Origin: Sepioteuthis lessoniana
Lineage: Eukaryota; Mollusca; Cephalopoda; Myopsida; Loliginidae
DNA: 64,000 nucleotides
Reading direction: 5' to 3'
NCBI GenBank assembly: GCA_963585895.1
Contig: OY757904.1
Coordinates: forward strand, 68,394,365 to 68,458,364
Shown: in pieces, positions 43,880-56,649 of the stretch
Position numbering within the stretch: the stretch's first letter is position 1
How the letters are laid out: every line of letters begins with the position of its first letter
Translations under genes and position numbers: made by a program
The notes under the pieces: generated by a model
Told to the model about the DNA's origin: nothing
The model's database searches: none
What the model saw: the letters and a program-made list of their open reading frames with translations, nothing else

Positions 43880-45240
43880 AGCCATAACACTAGGACACGG
43901 CTGTGACCCTGCCGTGGTAAAAGTTGATGGACATCAGAAACTCTTTTTAACCACCCAACATAGTATTTTCTACTAAAACCTGAAGGTACTATTTACCAAC
44001 CCCTCCGCTCGGGCAGGATATGACACAAGGTCAATTTTTAAGCGGAGTTTAACAGGTTTGAATTCAGAGTTTTCCTTCTCCTAGACTAGTTGCCTCACCA
44101 AGGCTGAAGAACCTAGTCCGTCCTACTATTTACCCATAGCTGGAGGGAGAATAAGGGGGTTCATACCTTTCCCAAGGGTATTTGCCCGAAAGTGAACGTA
44201 ATAGCGCGACTGGAGTACGAACTCACGTACTACGATTCCACAGTTCATCGCTTTAACCATTACACCACGAGGACACCTCCCTAAAACCTGAAGGTAGTCG
44301 TCAGGAGAAAGGAAGAGTGTATGGAAACTGAGATGACCGCGTTAGCTAAGCAAATACAAGCAACATATGTAAGAAAGAGCGAGAACTTGAATTTTTTCCT
44401 TGTTCTATCATGCTTGTCTGCCTCTTGCATCTAGTTAAATGCCCCGTTTCGAAAGAAACCCTGAGATTAGGGCTCATAAACCTTCGTCTCCTAAAATCTT
44501 CGTGGCTTATGTTCTACAGTATGTCTTTAAATGATCGTGTCGCCGTCACTTCGCCCAAAACAAGTTGTTCCCTCACTTCCACCTGTTGTAAGTGGTAGGA
44601 ACATCCGCTTCCGCTCGCGTCGCACATGCGTACAAGATCTTCGGTAGTCTAGTTTTCCCAAGCCATTTTTAACTACAGCAAGAGCTTTGGCCAGAACTTT
44701 TGGAGACAGCCTGCTTTGTTATTTTATTTTTTCAATTATTTTTTTTCAATTTCAATATTTTTGTCAATATGGTTTTCCTATTCTTTTTCTCAAACAAAGG
44801 TTTTTTGGCCTCATCAGTGCCTTTCATATTTCGCTAAATATCATTATTTTCTCTCTTTCTTTTTTTGTGCTGATAAATTACATCCTCGCAACTCTCTTTC
44901 CCTTTTCTCTCTGCATTCTTACTCCGTTCATTACAGCCCGCATATAATTGCAGTAAGTTTATAAGTCACTGTAACAGTTATCCGTATAAACACACATCTT
45001 GGTCCTCCTGCAGAACAAAAGTTGTTTTTTTTTCTAAAATGTTCTTGGTTTTCTTCGTAAAAAATCACTCTCTGCTAACAAATCAAGCGGAAACAAGATT
45101 CGTCCCCTCACTTCCGCCTGATGACAGCAGTAGAAACATTCACGTCCACCGCTCTGCACATGCATACACGTTTTTCGTAACTCTGCTTTTCCCGAGCCGT
45201 TTTTATCTACAAGAGTCTTGACATGGCCGTCTAGAGTGTA
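43880..45240 (-). repeat. LTR-like dispersed repeat, family L, copy 2
   Basis: The second copy of the 40430-42200 repeat order, interrupted by a SINE at 43989-44280. A GC-rich part near 44540-44700 (CACTTCCACCTG, CGCACATGCGTACAAG) recurs at 45100-45200 (CACTTCCGCCTGATGACAGC, TGCACATGCATACACG) and weakly at 50420-50500. The duplicated GC-rich part within the copy could be two LTRs of a tiny element or a local duplication. Small open frames here have no domains. Confidence 0.45.
43989..44280 (-). repeat. Full-length tRNA-derived SINE, first family, 16-bp target duplication
   Basis: 292 bp. On the minus strand: GAGGTGTCCTCGTGGTGTAA, an A box, a B-box-like GAGTTCGTACTCC, then the body (ACCCTTGGGAAAGGTATGAA, CTAGGTTCTTCAGCCTTGG, CATATCCTGCCCGAGCGGAG). 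Flanked by perfect repeats CTAAAACCTGAAGGTA at 43973-43988 and 44281-44296. The same body ends the copy at 62191-62486. It inserted into family-L copy 2. Confidence 0.92.
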
Positions 45241-45296
45241 CATTTTTTATATTTAAACATTTTTTCAATCATCTATGATATATTCGATTACGCTAC

Positions 45297-45396
45297 ATAT
45301 ATATATTTATATATATATATATAAGTGTGTGTGTGTGTGTGTTAATACAGCCGTATATATATATATATATATATATGTATAAATACACACACACAT

Positions 45397-45430
<34 letters not shown>

Positions 45431-45903
45431 GTGCGTGTGCATTTAGGTACATATATACATAAGCATATATATCCAAATATGTACATATATATTTATACAT
45501 ATATACATTATATGTTCATATATACACATATGAATGCATATATATTCACATTTATATGTATACGCGCATATATACATATATGATGATATGTATGGGTATA
45601 TATAGAGAAAGCTTCAAAAATGGTAATATAAGCCTCTGAGTTTAACACAAAGAAATTTAAGATACGGATCACGGATAAGTGGGTCAATCCAGGTAAAGTA
45701 GTAGCACCCTCACCTACACAATGATGTAGCAGCTGTTCATAAGGAAGAGTTCTGGTCGCATTTGACTTCGGTCAACTTACTTATTATATATATATATATA
45801 TATATCGTCATATGCGTATAGCTATTAATTATACACGTATTATTGTACATATATATATATCTTACACACACACACACACACAGATGTATATATAGGTTTT
45901 ATT

Positions 45904-45938
<35 letters not shown>
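45297..45938. repeat. Microsatellite cluster with SINE fragment
   Basis: Successive (TA)n, (GT)n, (CA)n and TATACA-type runs lie at 45297-45600. A plus-strand fragment of the second SINE family spans 45630-45782 (GAAGAGTTCTGGTCGCATTT, against GAGAGCCTTCTGGTCGCCCT at 17321). TA and CA runs at 45787-45938 lead up to mariner copy 2. Confidence 0.85.
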
Positions 45939-45939
<1 letters not shown>

Positions 45940-46814
45940 GTAGTGTCTTCAATATGCTTCCAGACTTTTGTAGTACAGGCATTTAAAATTGTTGTAGACT
46001 CTTAAAAATTCATTATGCTCTTGCTATATATCAAATGAGATTAAGAACATTTTTTTATGATTTCAGGTTCATATGAACAGCTACTAAAGCCTGATTGTAA
46101 TAGCTAGTGAATTTCAAAAATGCAATCAGCCAATTTAGAAGAATGTTATGCAATACAATTCTGTTTTAAACTTGGAAAAAATGATGCCACAAAAACGTAT
46201 GGAATGCTTCAGACTGTTTTTAGAGCATCTTGCATGAATCAAGCATCAGTTATTGAGTGGGATAAGAGATTCAAGGAAGGCAGGGAATCTGTGAATGATT
46301 ATGAGAGGTGTGGGAGGAGTAAGGAAGCCAATACACCAGAGATGATTGGCCAAAGGGTTAGGGTTAGGGTAACTATGTTAAGGTTTTAAGTGAGTTCAGG
46401 AAGTTATTCGGTCGGAAGAGAGCAGCACTCTTCAAATTGGGTCAGTGGCATTTCCACCAGGACAATGCACCAGTCCACAACTCCATCCTTGTCACAGCCT
46501 ATTTGATCAAGATTGGTATCAAGACAGTTATTCACCCTCTCTATAGTCCAGACCTTGCTCCATGCGATGTTTTGTTATTCCCTAAGCTCAGAGGCTGTCG
46601 TTATGAGTAAATTGAGGAGATTAAAGGGGCTGTGATGAAGTTCATTGACTCGCTTATACAAAGGACTTCCATGTGGCTCTCCAGAAGTTGTTGTAACGGT
46701 ACAATAAGTGCATTGCAGCCGGAGGCAAATATTTCAAAGGGGACTAGAGTTTCCTTTGTGTACTATCAATGAAAGTGCCCATACGAAAAAAGTCTGGAAA
46801 CGTATTTAATGATC

Positions 46815-46818
<4 letters not shown>
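45939..46818 (+). mobile_element. Mariner element copy 2, internally deleted, inside (TA)n
   Basis: 880 bp with 27-bp terminal inverted repeats (45939-45965, 46792-46818) in a TA tract on both sides. The N-terminal region is open (46120-46389: AIQFCFKLGKN, TYGMLQTVFRASCMN, VIEWDKRFKEGRES). It ends at the shared deletion join 46351-46370, which reads GGGTTAGGGTTAGGGTAAC. The catalytic part is in a broken frame but keeps the HQDN Asp and the APCD Asp. There is no first Asp. It is a deletion derivative of the same family as copies 1 and 3. Confidence 0.9.
46120..46389 (+). pseudogene. Mariner transposase N-terminal fragment (89 codons)
   Basis: This is the DNA-binding helix-turn-helix half of the transposase, which would bind the inverted repeats. 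Residues 1-68 match the family. The last part, GQRVRVRVTMLRF, is read from the deletion join in the wrong frame before a stop. A protein of this kind could in principle act as a binding-only inhibitor, but nothing here shows expression. Confidence 0.8.

Positions 46819-46870
<52 letters not shown>
46819..46870. repeat. (TA)n microsatellite, right flank of mariner copy 2
   Basis: Pure TA run that continues the tract on the left of the element (45905-45938). Confidence 0.95.
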
Positions 46871-46873
<3 letters not shown>

Positions 46874-46894
46874 CTGTAGTGTCTTAAACTTCCA

Positions 46895-46985
46895 CTTCTT
46901 TCGAATGTCCTTATAACTCTAAACTACATTCCCTAGAGTAATCCCAGGCTGGAGTCTCACTATCCGATGCAGAGTACTTATCCAT
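46895..46985 (-). repeat. ABC module A fragment, minus strand
   Basis: Reverse-complement A sequence: CATCGGATAGTGAGACTCCA, then a GGGAATGTAGTTTAGAG end. It is in the opposite orientation to the next block. Confidence 0.55.
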
Positions 46986-47084
46986 TCTCGTGACTTTCTG
47001 GTCTACTTTTACATGGGCCGTTAGTATCTCCTAGAGTCGCGTGTATGAATCAATCAATTTACAAAATGACCTTGTTTACTTTGA

Positions 47085-47649
47085 ATGGTTAGTGTAACAT
47101 ATTATTGCTTGAGGCGATATAGCTTTGTGCATATGAATATGTTAGTGTGAAATACCCATTGTTGAAGTTATATTGGTAGGGTGCGAAGAAAGTTTTTATA
47201 GCATATAAAATTACTCATGTTTAGAAATTGGACTTGACATCGTTTAACTCAGTGCAAATATCGAATTGTTGGTTCTACATTGAAATACTTGGAGCAATTC
47301 AATAATGTGTAAACGAATGAAGATGTTTATTAATGGTAAATAGCAATTCTTAAAGCCACTACATTATGCACGAGCAAATGATTGATATTCATAATCATTA
47401 TTCGTGTTGCATATCAGTACTTGAACTATAGCATTCTTCTGTTCAAACAAATTCGCCTTAACTTATCTAAAAATTAAAAAAATATTTATCCACAATTCAA
47501 TTTCACATCTTAAACGTATAACCATTTATCTCGTCTCAAACAAACTGTTAAATAAATTAATATTTTTACTTAGCAGTGACTGAACCCAATTAACTGTGTG
47601 TAAATATGTTATCTACAAACAATTGTTTACAAATATTTAATTATATATT

Positions 47650-47697
<48 letters not shown>

Positions 47698-47800
47698 TGA
47701 GTGTGTGTGTATAAACTAGGTTGGGTAATAATACCCAACAAGAGTTGATATGCCATAAAATCCAACCTACGAAACAATACTGAAGTAGATTCCTATCTAT
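47085..47800 (+). repeat. Composite ABC repeat, B array and C with (TA)n(TG)n
   Basis: B units at about 47100-47600. C follows, containing TA then TG runs at 47640-47711 and ending AGAGTTGATATGCCATAAAA near 47741. Confidence 0.75.
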
Positions 47801-48449
47801 GGTTGATGTCTCCTTATGCTTTTTTGCTTTCATTATTTAATGCAGCAGATTCATATTCAAAATAAAATATCTTGATAAATATAATCCCTGAACTCAGTCC
47901 ACTGTTTTTTTTTCTATTCCGATATTTCTTAGATAAGGAAGTATATTTGCAATTTTTACACGACGCAGACTATTGTCCTTATCTTGATTGCTATATTAAC
48001 AACGTTTCTGAGTAGAGAAAAGATTTACATGATTTACAAAACTCTGAATACATTTCTCATCCTTGTTATTACATTCACAGCGTCTTCGAGATGAGTAGCT
48101 GTTAGTTTGCTTGTCAATGTTTAGGTCCAAAGTGCAAATGCGTATAAACCCTGGCAATATATAATCACACGAGCGTATGGACAAATAAAGTGTGATTAAC
48201 AGAAAATGATTTCAATGTGGCGTTGAAAATATGAATAGTTATTATCGTAATCAAGCATGTGATAATGTAAAAACTTGATGTCATCAAACTGAAATTGACA
48301 AACGAATAGTCAAATCTCACCAGGAGCATAGCATTAATGACAATAGTTGGCTGAAATTTTTAAAGTGTTTTATGATTGGTTTTAATAGCATGACAACTCC
48401 TACGTTTATTTTATGCCAAGAGTTTTGGCAACAGCACTATTGTGAACAA
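47801..48449. other. Unassigned AT-rich sequence
   Basis: No recognised repeat or coding signal. Confidence 0.4.
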
Positions 48450-49430
48450 CCAAATCTGCTAAGGCTGTAGTATTAGCCAACAGCATATATGTTGAGGCAT
48501 AAAGTCAGTTCACCTGAAGAGTCCTGGATATGACACTAAAATGCTTCTGATGATGATGCTCCAGGCTTGTATTTTGGGGAATGTGTGTAACATTATGTAG
48601 GTGGTCCGCTAAGCAGACGATTCCTTTGTCTGTTTAAGCGCGAAACCAGACAAAGGGTTTTGGACTTGAGATAACTGGAAGTGGTAAGGGGACGCGAGAA
48701 GAGAGTTGGACAAAGGGACTGAGAAGTTGGAGTTGGCGATGGGTGACGCGAGTGACCAGTCGACACCGGACAGCGGAGAGACGAGTCGGCATGAGATAGG
48801 GTCCAGCCACAGCGAGGGAAGATGAATCGGCATTCCAGTAGCGTTGTAGAATTTTCGCTAGTAACCCACACTAGCGTTAGTCTACACATGCACCATGTTA
48901 CATAACTCTCCTTCTGCACTTGAGTTAACCCCAGGCATATTGTTCGTTTTGCTCGTTTGTTCTCTTTCCTCCCACTCCCTCGATTGTATTTCTTGTAGCA
49001 GTAAAGAAATGTGCGATGCCCCTATCGGAACCACTAGTTGATCATAGGTCGTAAAGAAGTGAAATGGTTCGAAGAGGTTGACGTATCGGGGGGCCGAAGG
49101 GGTAACGTCACATGTGGAAAAAACCCTTCGTTGACATTGTTGGCAGGTTCACTCTTACTCGGGGTTGAGGCACCTCTTAGGACCCCGTCGGTGGTTCAAA
49201 TAGAAGTTTAAACATTTAACCAAGTGCAAACTAAGAATTTATAATTAATTGATTATTAGTGGAAGAATTTTTAAAGCAATATATGAAACAATTTACATGT
49301 GGGCAAATAGAAACATTCGTTGAATGAGACCTGTTTGTGTAAACTATAACATGCAAACTATTCGTTTCAAAATCTTATGTAGCAGGATTTGTGTTAAATT
49401 ACATAGAATGACTGATTACAAAAAAAAAAA
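48450..49430 (+). repeat. Composite ABC repeat with a GC-rich block inserted in A
   Basis: A starts near 48470-48590 (GAGTCCTGGATATGACACTA, TTTTGGGGAATGTGTG). It is cut at about 48596 and resumes at about 49143 with GCAGGTTCACTCTTACTCGG, then B and C to about 49430. Confidence 0.7.
48597..49134. mobile_element. GC-rich insertion (about 540 bp), unclassified
   Basis: It splits module A, and the 5-bp ACATT occurs on both sides (48590-48594 and about 49135-49139), which may be a target duplication. The composition is strongly GC-rich for this window. No inverted termini or coding domain was found. The 108- and 74-codon minus frames here are unrecognised and overlap each other in different frames, which suggests that neither is a gene. 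A solo LTR or non-autonomous element is likely. Confidence 0.5.
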
Positions 49431-49652
49431 AACATTTAACCAACCTCATTTTACTTTTATATTTTAAATTTTTATGCTTTTTCTGTTTAAGGTGATTGGC
49501 ACAGTTTCATGTCATCGAATACTTTTGTTGGAAAAGTTTTCTATTAGATAGTTTTATGGTTTTAAGTACTGCTATCTTATACGAGTTGCATACGATTAGT
49601 TTACAGACTGTTTTGGTATGGGCTCTTTTATTGATAGTACACACATGAAACT

Positions 49653-49898
49653 CTAGTCTCCTTTGAAGTAAGCTCCTCCGGCAGCAACGCACTTGTTGTA
49701 CCGTTCTAACAACTTCTGAAAGGCTCCATGAAAGTTCTTTTGTGTGAGCGTATCAATGACCTTCGTTACAGCCTCTTTCATCTCCTCAATTGTCTCATAA
49801 CGACAGCCTCTGAGCTTAGGGAATAACCAAAAGTCATAGGGAGCAAGGTCTGGATTATAGGGAGGCTGAGGAACTGTCTTGATGCCCATCTTGGTCAA
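49653..49898 (-). pseudogene. Mariner transposase C-terminal fragment, catalytic Asp kept
   Basis: 81 codons: KMGIKTVPQPPYNPDLAPYD, FWLFPKLRGCRYETIEEM, ending GGAYFKGD. The Asp in APYDFWLF is the third Asp of the DD34D triad, and the second lies upstream in HQDN. The first is lost with the internal deletion, so the product is inactive. Confidence 0.85.
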
Positions 49899-50011
49899 AT
49901 AGTCTGTGACAAGGATGGGGTTGTGGACTGGGGCATTGTCCTGGTGGTAATGCCACAGACCCGATTTGAAGAGTGCTGTCCTTTTCTGACGGAATCTCTT
50001 CCTGAACTCCC

Positions 50012-50197
50012 TTAAAACCTTAACATAGTAACCCTAACCTTAATCCTTTGGCCAATCAAATCTGGTCTATTGACTTCCTTATTCGTCCTACACCTCTCAT
50101 TATCCCTCACAGACTCCTTGCCTTCCTTGAATCTCTTATGCCACTCAAAAACTGATGCCCGATTCATGCAAGATAGTCGAAAAGCAGTCTGAAGCAT
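50012..50197 (-). pseudogene. Mariner transposase N-terminal fragment of copy 3
   Basis: 61 codons: MLQTAFRLSCMNRASVFEWH, then KRFKEGKESVRDNERC, and a stop in the deletion join after TMLRF. It corresponds to the DNA-binding half. The true start is missing through 5' truncation. Confidence 0.8.
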
Positions 50198-50239
50198 TCC
50201 ATACGTTTTTGTGGAATTTGAGTCGACTACGTTTGCTGG

Positions 50240-50700
50240 ACAAAGAAAAACATGTCATGAGGAGAAATAGAATTGTATTTCTTTTAATTTTTCTACTTAT
50301 AACATGTTTATCAACTGATTAGGTCTGCTTTTGAACCCCTTCGTCTCCTTACATCTTCGTCTTCATCTGCCTTTCTTTAACTCCTCACGTTTTCTTGCTA
50401 ACGCTCTCAAACCGACTTGTCTCCTTCCTTCCGCCTATTTTAGCGGAGGAACATTCGTTTCATTATTTCCACATTTGCGCAGAAGGTTTGGGACCTCTGT
50501 TTTTTTCTAATCATCTTCAACTAAGACTGTCATTCACCGGTGTCCGGCTGACTCACAATAAGTGCTTTAGCCTGGTCACTCAGAGGTCAGCCACCTACTT
50601 CCGTGGACTTACTGCCTCCTTCTTCGTCCCATCTCCTTCTCTCTTCCTCTCCCGAAGCTAGCCTCTCGTTCTCTTGTTCATAGAATATCACGTTTTCGTA
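50240..50700 (-). repeat. LTR-like dispersed repeat, family L, fragment
   Basis: Weakly similar in order to 44290-44700 (CGTCTCCTTACATCTTCGTC against CGTCTCCTAAAATCTTCGTG). It carries a GC-richer end near 50600. The 88-codon plus frame is not recognisable. Confidence 0.35.
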
Positions 50701-50704
50701 AGAG

Positions 50705-52140
<1,436 letters not shown>

Positions 52141-52379
52141 CCATATAACTGTGAAAAGAAATGAGCTTTTGCTTGTTTGAAAATAATGATACCTACAAAA
52201 TGTTCAATAACAAAATCAAAAACAGAGGGGTTGTACACACTACACCCACAGCAATGTTCCGGATAATTTCCTAACTTGATATTTTGAGTGCTAGAGTTTC
52301 CAATATTTATTTGACTAAAGTCATTCCAAGAAACTTTTTTGGAAAAATCTTTCCACTTTTGATAGAAAAAAATCATCTC

Positions 52380-52985
52380 TGATGCAACAAATTCTTGAAC
52401 TTTTCAGAATATAAGAAATGAAAGTGGACAACCAAGAACATGCCAAAAGCTTTCTCAAAATGAAAACTTTCCACAATGCAAAGTACAAGGTTCATCCGCA
52501 TATCAAACTTTACGCCTCAAAAGGAGTTAGAAGAAGCAGAGAAGTGTACTTATTAACAGCAGAGGAAAGAAAAACTGCCTAAGGAATGAAAGGAGTCACT
52601 GACTACAAAAGGATAACAATTAGAATGGGTGGAGTAGAAATAAAAATAAAAATGCATTCTAACATTCTATAAACCAGTAATGCCTAAGGGAGATAAATTT
52701 AATATTCCCTCGAAAGCATATAACATTCTTTCCCCACACCCTTTAGGTACTTAAAATATCATAAATACGGAAGCCACAGAGAGAGATGCAGAAGACGGCC
52801 GATATGTGTTTGGTGTGGTGAAAGGGATTCAGACCACACGGAGGAAAATTGTCGCAACGATACGAAATGCCCCAGCTGCCAATAAAACCACACTGCTTTC
52901 TCAAAATCTAGTGACTTATACAAAATTGAGCAAGAAATACTGAAAATCAATTGTAGAAGTTATATAAAACGTTTTTGAAGCAATT
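52380..52985 (+). pseudogene. LINE ORF1 (gag-like) with CCHC zinc knuckles
   Basis: A broken plus-strand frame reads AKYKVHPHIKLYASKGVRRS, typical of the RNA-binding part of Jockey/CR1-type ORF1 (xVxxHxSLNxSKGVI). After stops it reads RYLKYHKYGSHRERC, CVWCGERDSDHTEENC and KCPSC, which is a series of CCHC-type knuckles. KIEQEILKI closes it. The protein would coat LINE RNA. No intact frame remains. It may belong to the same LINE as the ORF2 tails at 27420 and 28449. Confidence 0.75.
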
Positions 52986-53394
52986 TGGATAGTAACGTTC
53001 TTTCGAGGGGTGAACTCACACGCCCCTGTAGCACCGAGTGTGGACCCAATCTGAAACTGCAATCAACCAGACAATTATAGAGCTAACGTCGAGAAGTTAT
53101 TCTAATTTGAACAAAATGATTGGTAAATATATCAGGGTCAGGTGAATATCTTAGACTCAGCCAAAATAAATCAAACGTGGATAAACTAAAATAACTAACA
53201 ACGCACGAAAAAATCAAATTAAAAAATCAAAGAAAAAACATACACAAATCCACCGCTCAGACACAAACTACTATTCCAAAAATACAAAGCTTTCGATAAA
53301 ACAAAGGTCAAATAGATCTCCAATCCTTCCACCAAAAAACTCTCAAAGATTAAAATGAATAATACCTCAGAAAAAAATAAATAATCAAACAAAT
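52986..53394. other. A/C-rich continuation after the ORF1 remnant
   Basis: Strongly A-rich (for example AAAATCAAATTAAAAAATC). Probably more of the same LINE, but no peptide is recognisable. Confidence 0.35.
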
Positions 53395-53895
53395 AAAAAC
53401 AGAAGCCCAGTTAGCTGTGGCTGTGGATACACAGACCACAAGACCCCCACTAACGAATATTCTGTATATGACACTGAACAATCTGATGGTGAGGCTCTGA
53501 TAATGCTGGAGGTTAGGTTTATGTGGATTACTCCTTCATTGCAGTTGCTCCCAGATACCCTCCCACCCACAGTATTAGGACCGGATTGGGTCCTATCTAT
53601 GGGTCAAATAGAACTATTAGACATTTAAACTGAGTGCAAACAAATCACTTATGCTAAACATACTTGTTAGAAATAGAAAAGTTTTACATTTAACTGTGTG
53701 TAAATAAGTGACTGATATTTTATTGAATTGTTAGTGAAGCATATCAATATTTAAACCATTTAAGTGTGTGCAAAAGAATTAATTTGGATTCGATTGAAAA
53801 CGTTATGAACAAAACGTGTCTACAAATCATATATATAATATATATGTATAAAAAAGATTCAGCATTAAATAACGTACAATGGTTGATATGTGGTA
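53395..53895 (+). repeat. Composite ABC repeat, one cycle
   Basis: A at 53400-53620 (GTTAGCTGTGGCTGTGGATA, GGTCCTATCTATGGGTCAAA), B to about 53790 (AACTGTGTGTAAATAAGTGA), then C cut at about 53895 by the LTR-like block. Confidence 0.75.
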
Positions 53896-53896
53896 A

Positions 53897-54596
53897 ATAT
53901 ATATGTAGTGTTTTGACCTTCGACCCGGCCCAAAAATTCTATTCCAAGGTGATGCACCGGAAGGAGGTGATACATTCTAATGGCAGTTATGAGAGGAAAT
54001 CGTGTGGGCGGAAATTGGCTGATGAAATGGGACGAGCTAAAAAAAACCATGGTACACTCATATACTGATGCACCGGAAGAGAGTGACCTCGGAACTGCAT
54101 GACAGTTATTTCCGCTTGATGACGATTAAACATTCGATTTCAAAGATCGAGTGGGCGTCGAACGATTATATAACTCAGTGGAGTTCGAGTTGCCAATAGA
54201 GTTCCAGACAGTTGGAGACGAGAAGGGGTAGTGAAAGCCACACCCGACCGAGGGGGCCCTCGGGAACCCCGATGGAGTTTGGGGTCAAGAGAAGATGCTG
54301 ATGAGATGCAGTAAAGAAAGCCAGCATCCAGCAGAGTGTGCCCTAGGCCTCCGGTTGAGCAGCCCTAGAGAATAAGAAAGACACAACGTGACGATCATAA
54401 CAGTGGGGTCAAAATATTACAGTTTATGTTCGGTCTGTACCTCCCTCTCACACGCAAACCCTGAGCAACCCTTTTGTACCCTTACAAATAAAGTGAGAGG
54501 TAAATATATTTCTAAAGAAGTCTTCCTGCGTCTTTCTACGTGCGTCTGTCTTTGTCACTGTGTTTTAATTATTGTGTTGTTATGATGCTGTAGATG

Positions 54597-54600
<4 letters not shown>
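53897..54600 (+). repeat. Solo-LTR-like element, family T, copy b
   Basis: It begins near GTTTTGACCTTCGACCCGGC. GATGCACCGGAAG-type text occurs twice (about 53951 and 54067). A TATA box ATTATATAACTC lies at 54166-54177, a poly-A signal AATAAA at 54487-54492, and the end is near GATGATCA at 54600, just before a TA run. The layout matches LTR promoter, R and U5. Copies a and c on the minus strand support the family. It splits a C module. The plus-strand 100-codon frame at 53766-54068 is a chance frame over the boundary. Confidence 0.68.
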
Positions 54601-54641
<41 letters not shown>

Positions 54642-54979
54642 CCGTCGGCCTATACACATGCTTTATACCCTACAGGTGAACATTAGTAGGTATCTTCTAT
54701 TAATCATACATAGGTTGGACACTATTGTGCCGTGAGTATTGTCGCTGACTAAATGGCCACAACTAACAGTAAGTACCCTCATTTTCAAAGTTCGTTTTAC
54801 TTATTTCTCATTCAGTAACCTTTTCCTTGGTTACAGCAGTACAACAATATATTTTTACCAATTGAAAAGGAAAAAAAAACATATTACAATTTAATTCAAT
54901 CTTTATAACAAATTTTCTCATGAGGATTATTTTTCTTTTGAAGCTGTTGTTAAATATCTTCAAAGTTGATAATCTACAA
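54601..54979. repeat. (TA)n microsatellite and unassigned sequence
   Basis: TA run at 54600-54641. The rest is AT-rich with nothing recognised. Confidence 0.7.
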
Positions 54980-55860
54980 AACGAGCCAAGTCAACTGGGG
55001 CTGTAAGATATGCCAACTGCATCTCTGAAAAGGGGTAGACACCCTCCTCACGAGTATCCTAGATATGACACTGAACCATGTAATGGTGTAGCGCCTAACC
55101 TGAAGCTTAAAATATATTTGGAGTACTCCCTGTTTCATCTTGACTCGGTGTGGTAGTTGCTTTTGGCGTTTCATCAATATGTTAAATAGAATTGTTCAAT
55201 TTTTCTAATGTTTAACTATTTTAAAGAAATGACTGATGTTAAAGTAACATATTAGTAAATTGATTCCAAGTATAGCTATGTAACACAGTTTGCAAACAAA
55301 TGAATTATATAGAATTATTGACATGAAAATTATTACTTGAAGCCCCTTAACTGAGTGATTAAACTGAATTGTCGGTATTACGTTGTAAAACTTGGGCATT
55401 TAAACTGTGCAAATAAACTACGTCTCTACGATATATGAAATTATTTGAGAAGTATTTTTTACAAATTACGCCACTCTGCCAGCTGGGACTTTAGAATACG
55501 CTGTCTGCAACTCTGCAGAGACCCATCCCCGAACGAGGGCACACGTTGGCCGTGGGTAGTGACACGTGATGGATCCTGGGCTTTATTAAGCAATTCTTGT
55601 CCAGGCAACAAAATGGTTAAGTGACTTGCAATAAAATCTTAGCCCTTTTTCGGGCTTAAAAGATGTTTACATACAAATCATATGTACTTAATATAAATGT
55701 ATAGAGAGTATTTAGCATTAAATAATCCACAAGGATTGATACACCATAAAATCAAACTAATCCTATTTTTCTGTATATGTACATACATGATTTAGCATTA
55801 AATAGCCTACAGAGTTAGATATGCCAAAAAAAGAAACAACAAACCAACCAACAGTTTAGC
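54980..55860 (+). repeat. Composite ABC repeat array
   Basis: A at 54985-55190 (CAACTGGGGCTGTAAGATAT), B units to about 55430, A again at 55475-55530 (CAGCTGGGACTTTAGAATAC). Two C pieces follow near 55715-55760 (AGGATTGATACACCATAAAA) and 55795-55830. Confidence 0.75.
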
Positions 55861-55981
55861 AGTTGCTAATAAAAAGAAACAATAAAACGACTTGCCATAA
55901 AGTAATCCAACAATGCTGCACATGTTAAGAAAAAAATTAAAAGAGGTTTTATACAAACTATTCACTTACGTTTTTCTCGAT

Positions 55982-56049
<68 letters not shown>

Positions 56050-56111
56050 AAAATGGGTGAAACATCAAAATAGAAAGGTTTGAAATGCAATTAAACCAAA
56101 TAACATATCGA

Positions 56112-56172
<61 letters not shown>
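55982..56172. repeat. (TG)n and (TA)n microsatellites
   Basis: TG run at 55982-56048 and TA run at 56120-56172, separated by about 70 bp. Confidence 0.97.
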
Positions 56173-56176
<4 letters not shown>

Positions 56177-56216
56177 AAAAATAAGGGAAAAGTGGATAAA
56201 CCAAAACATTGACAAT

Positions 56217-56277
56217 GGATTTAAAAATGGATATTATGTCTTCATTTCAAAAAGACAGAATATCCATTTTTGAATCC
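56217..56277. repeat. Small inverted repeat (hairpin)
   Basis: GGATTTAAAAATGGATATT on the left pairs with AATATCCATTTTTGAATCC on the right with one mismatch, around a loop of about 20 bases. Confidence 0.7.
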
Positions 56278-56649
56278 GTTTATAAAATTGTCCTCTTATC
56301 TTTTGAGTTTTTGCTAATTGCATTATTCTTATTAAATACTAACAATTTTTAAACAGATCTATTTTACCAATAGATATTAACTGATCTGCTACTCCACACC
56401 CTGCAAAAGTGAACTGTCATTTCCAGACGAAGTTTACGTCCATACTCTGAACTCAACTACTTTTTTGCGTGCGGATCTTACCTGTCTGTAAAAGATACAG
56501 TGAGTGTATTCTACAAATAAAAACTCTGAAATTTACTTAATCACTTGAAGACATTGCATTCTTCGAGCACAATGTATATATAATTCGATAATCTTACTGA
56601 TGAGTACATTGAGTTAAACATTGGCATTCTGCATATGATAAGGAATTTA

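Larger units (their letters stand above)
49582..50220 (-). mobile_element. Mariner element copy 3, internally deleted and 5'-truncated
   Basis: The 3' inverted repeat is at 49582-49608 with TA outside it. Reading the minus strand from about 50220 gives STKTYGMLQTAFRLSCMNRA, HKRFKEGKESVRD, the deletion join at about 50030-50050 (AAGGTTAGGGTTACTATG), then GLWHYHQDNAPVHN and the C-terminal frame. The 5' end with its inverted repeat is missing. It shares the exact internal join with copies 1 and 2. Confidence 0.88.

Noticed and set aside
46351..46370. Interstitial telomere repeat
   Set aside because: Fewer than three TTAGGG units, located exactly at the mariner deletion join. It is treated as junction filler, not a telomere remnant of the chromosome.
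48593..48919. 108-codon minus-strand frame in the GC-rich block
   Set aside because: A second frame of 74 codons overlaps it in another phase; GC-rich composition alone lengthens frames here.
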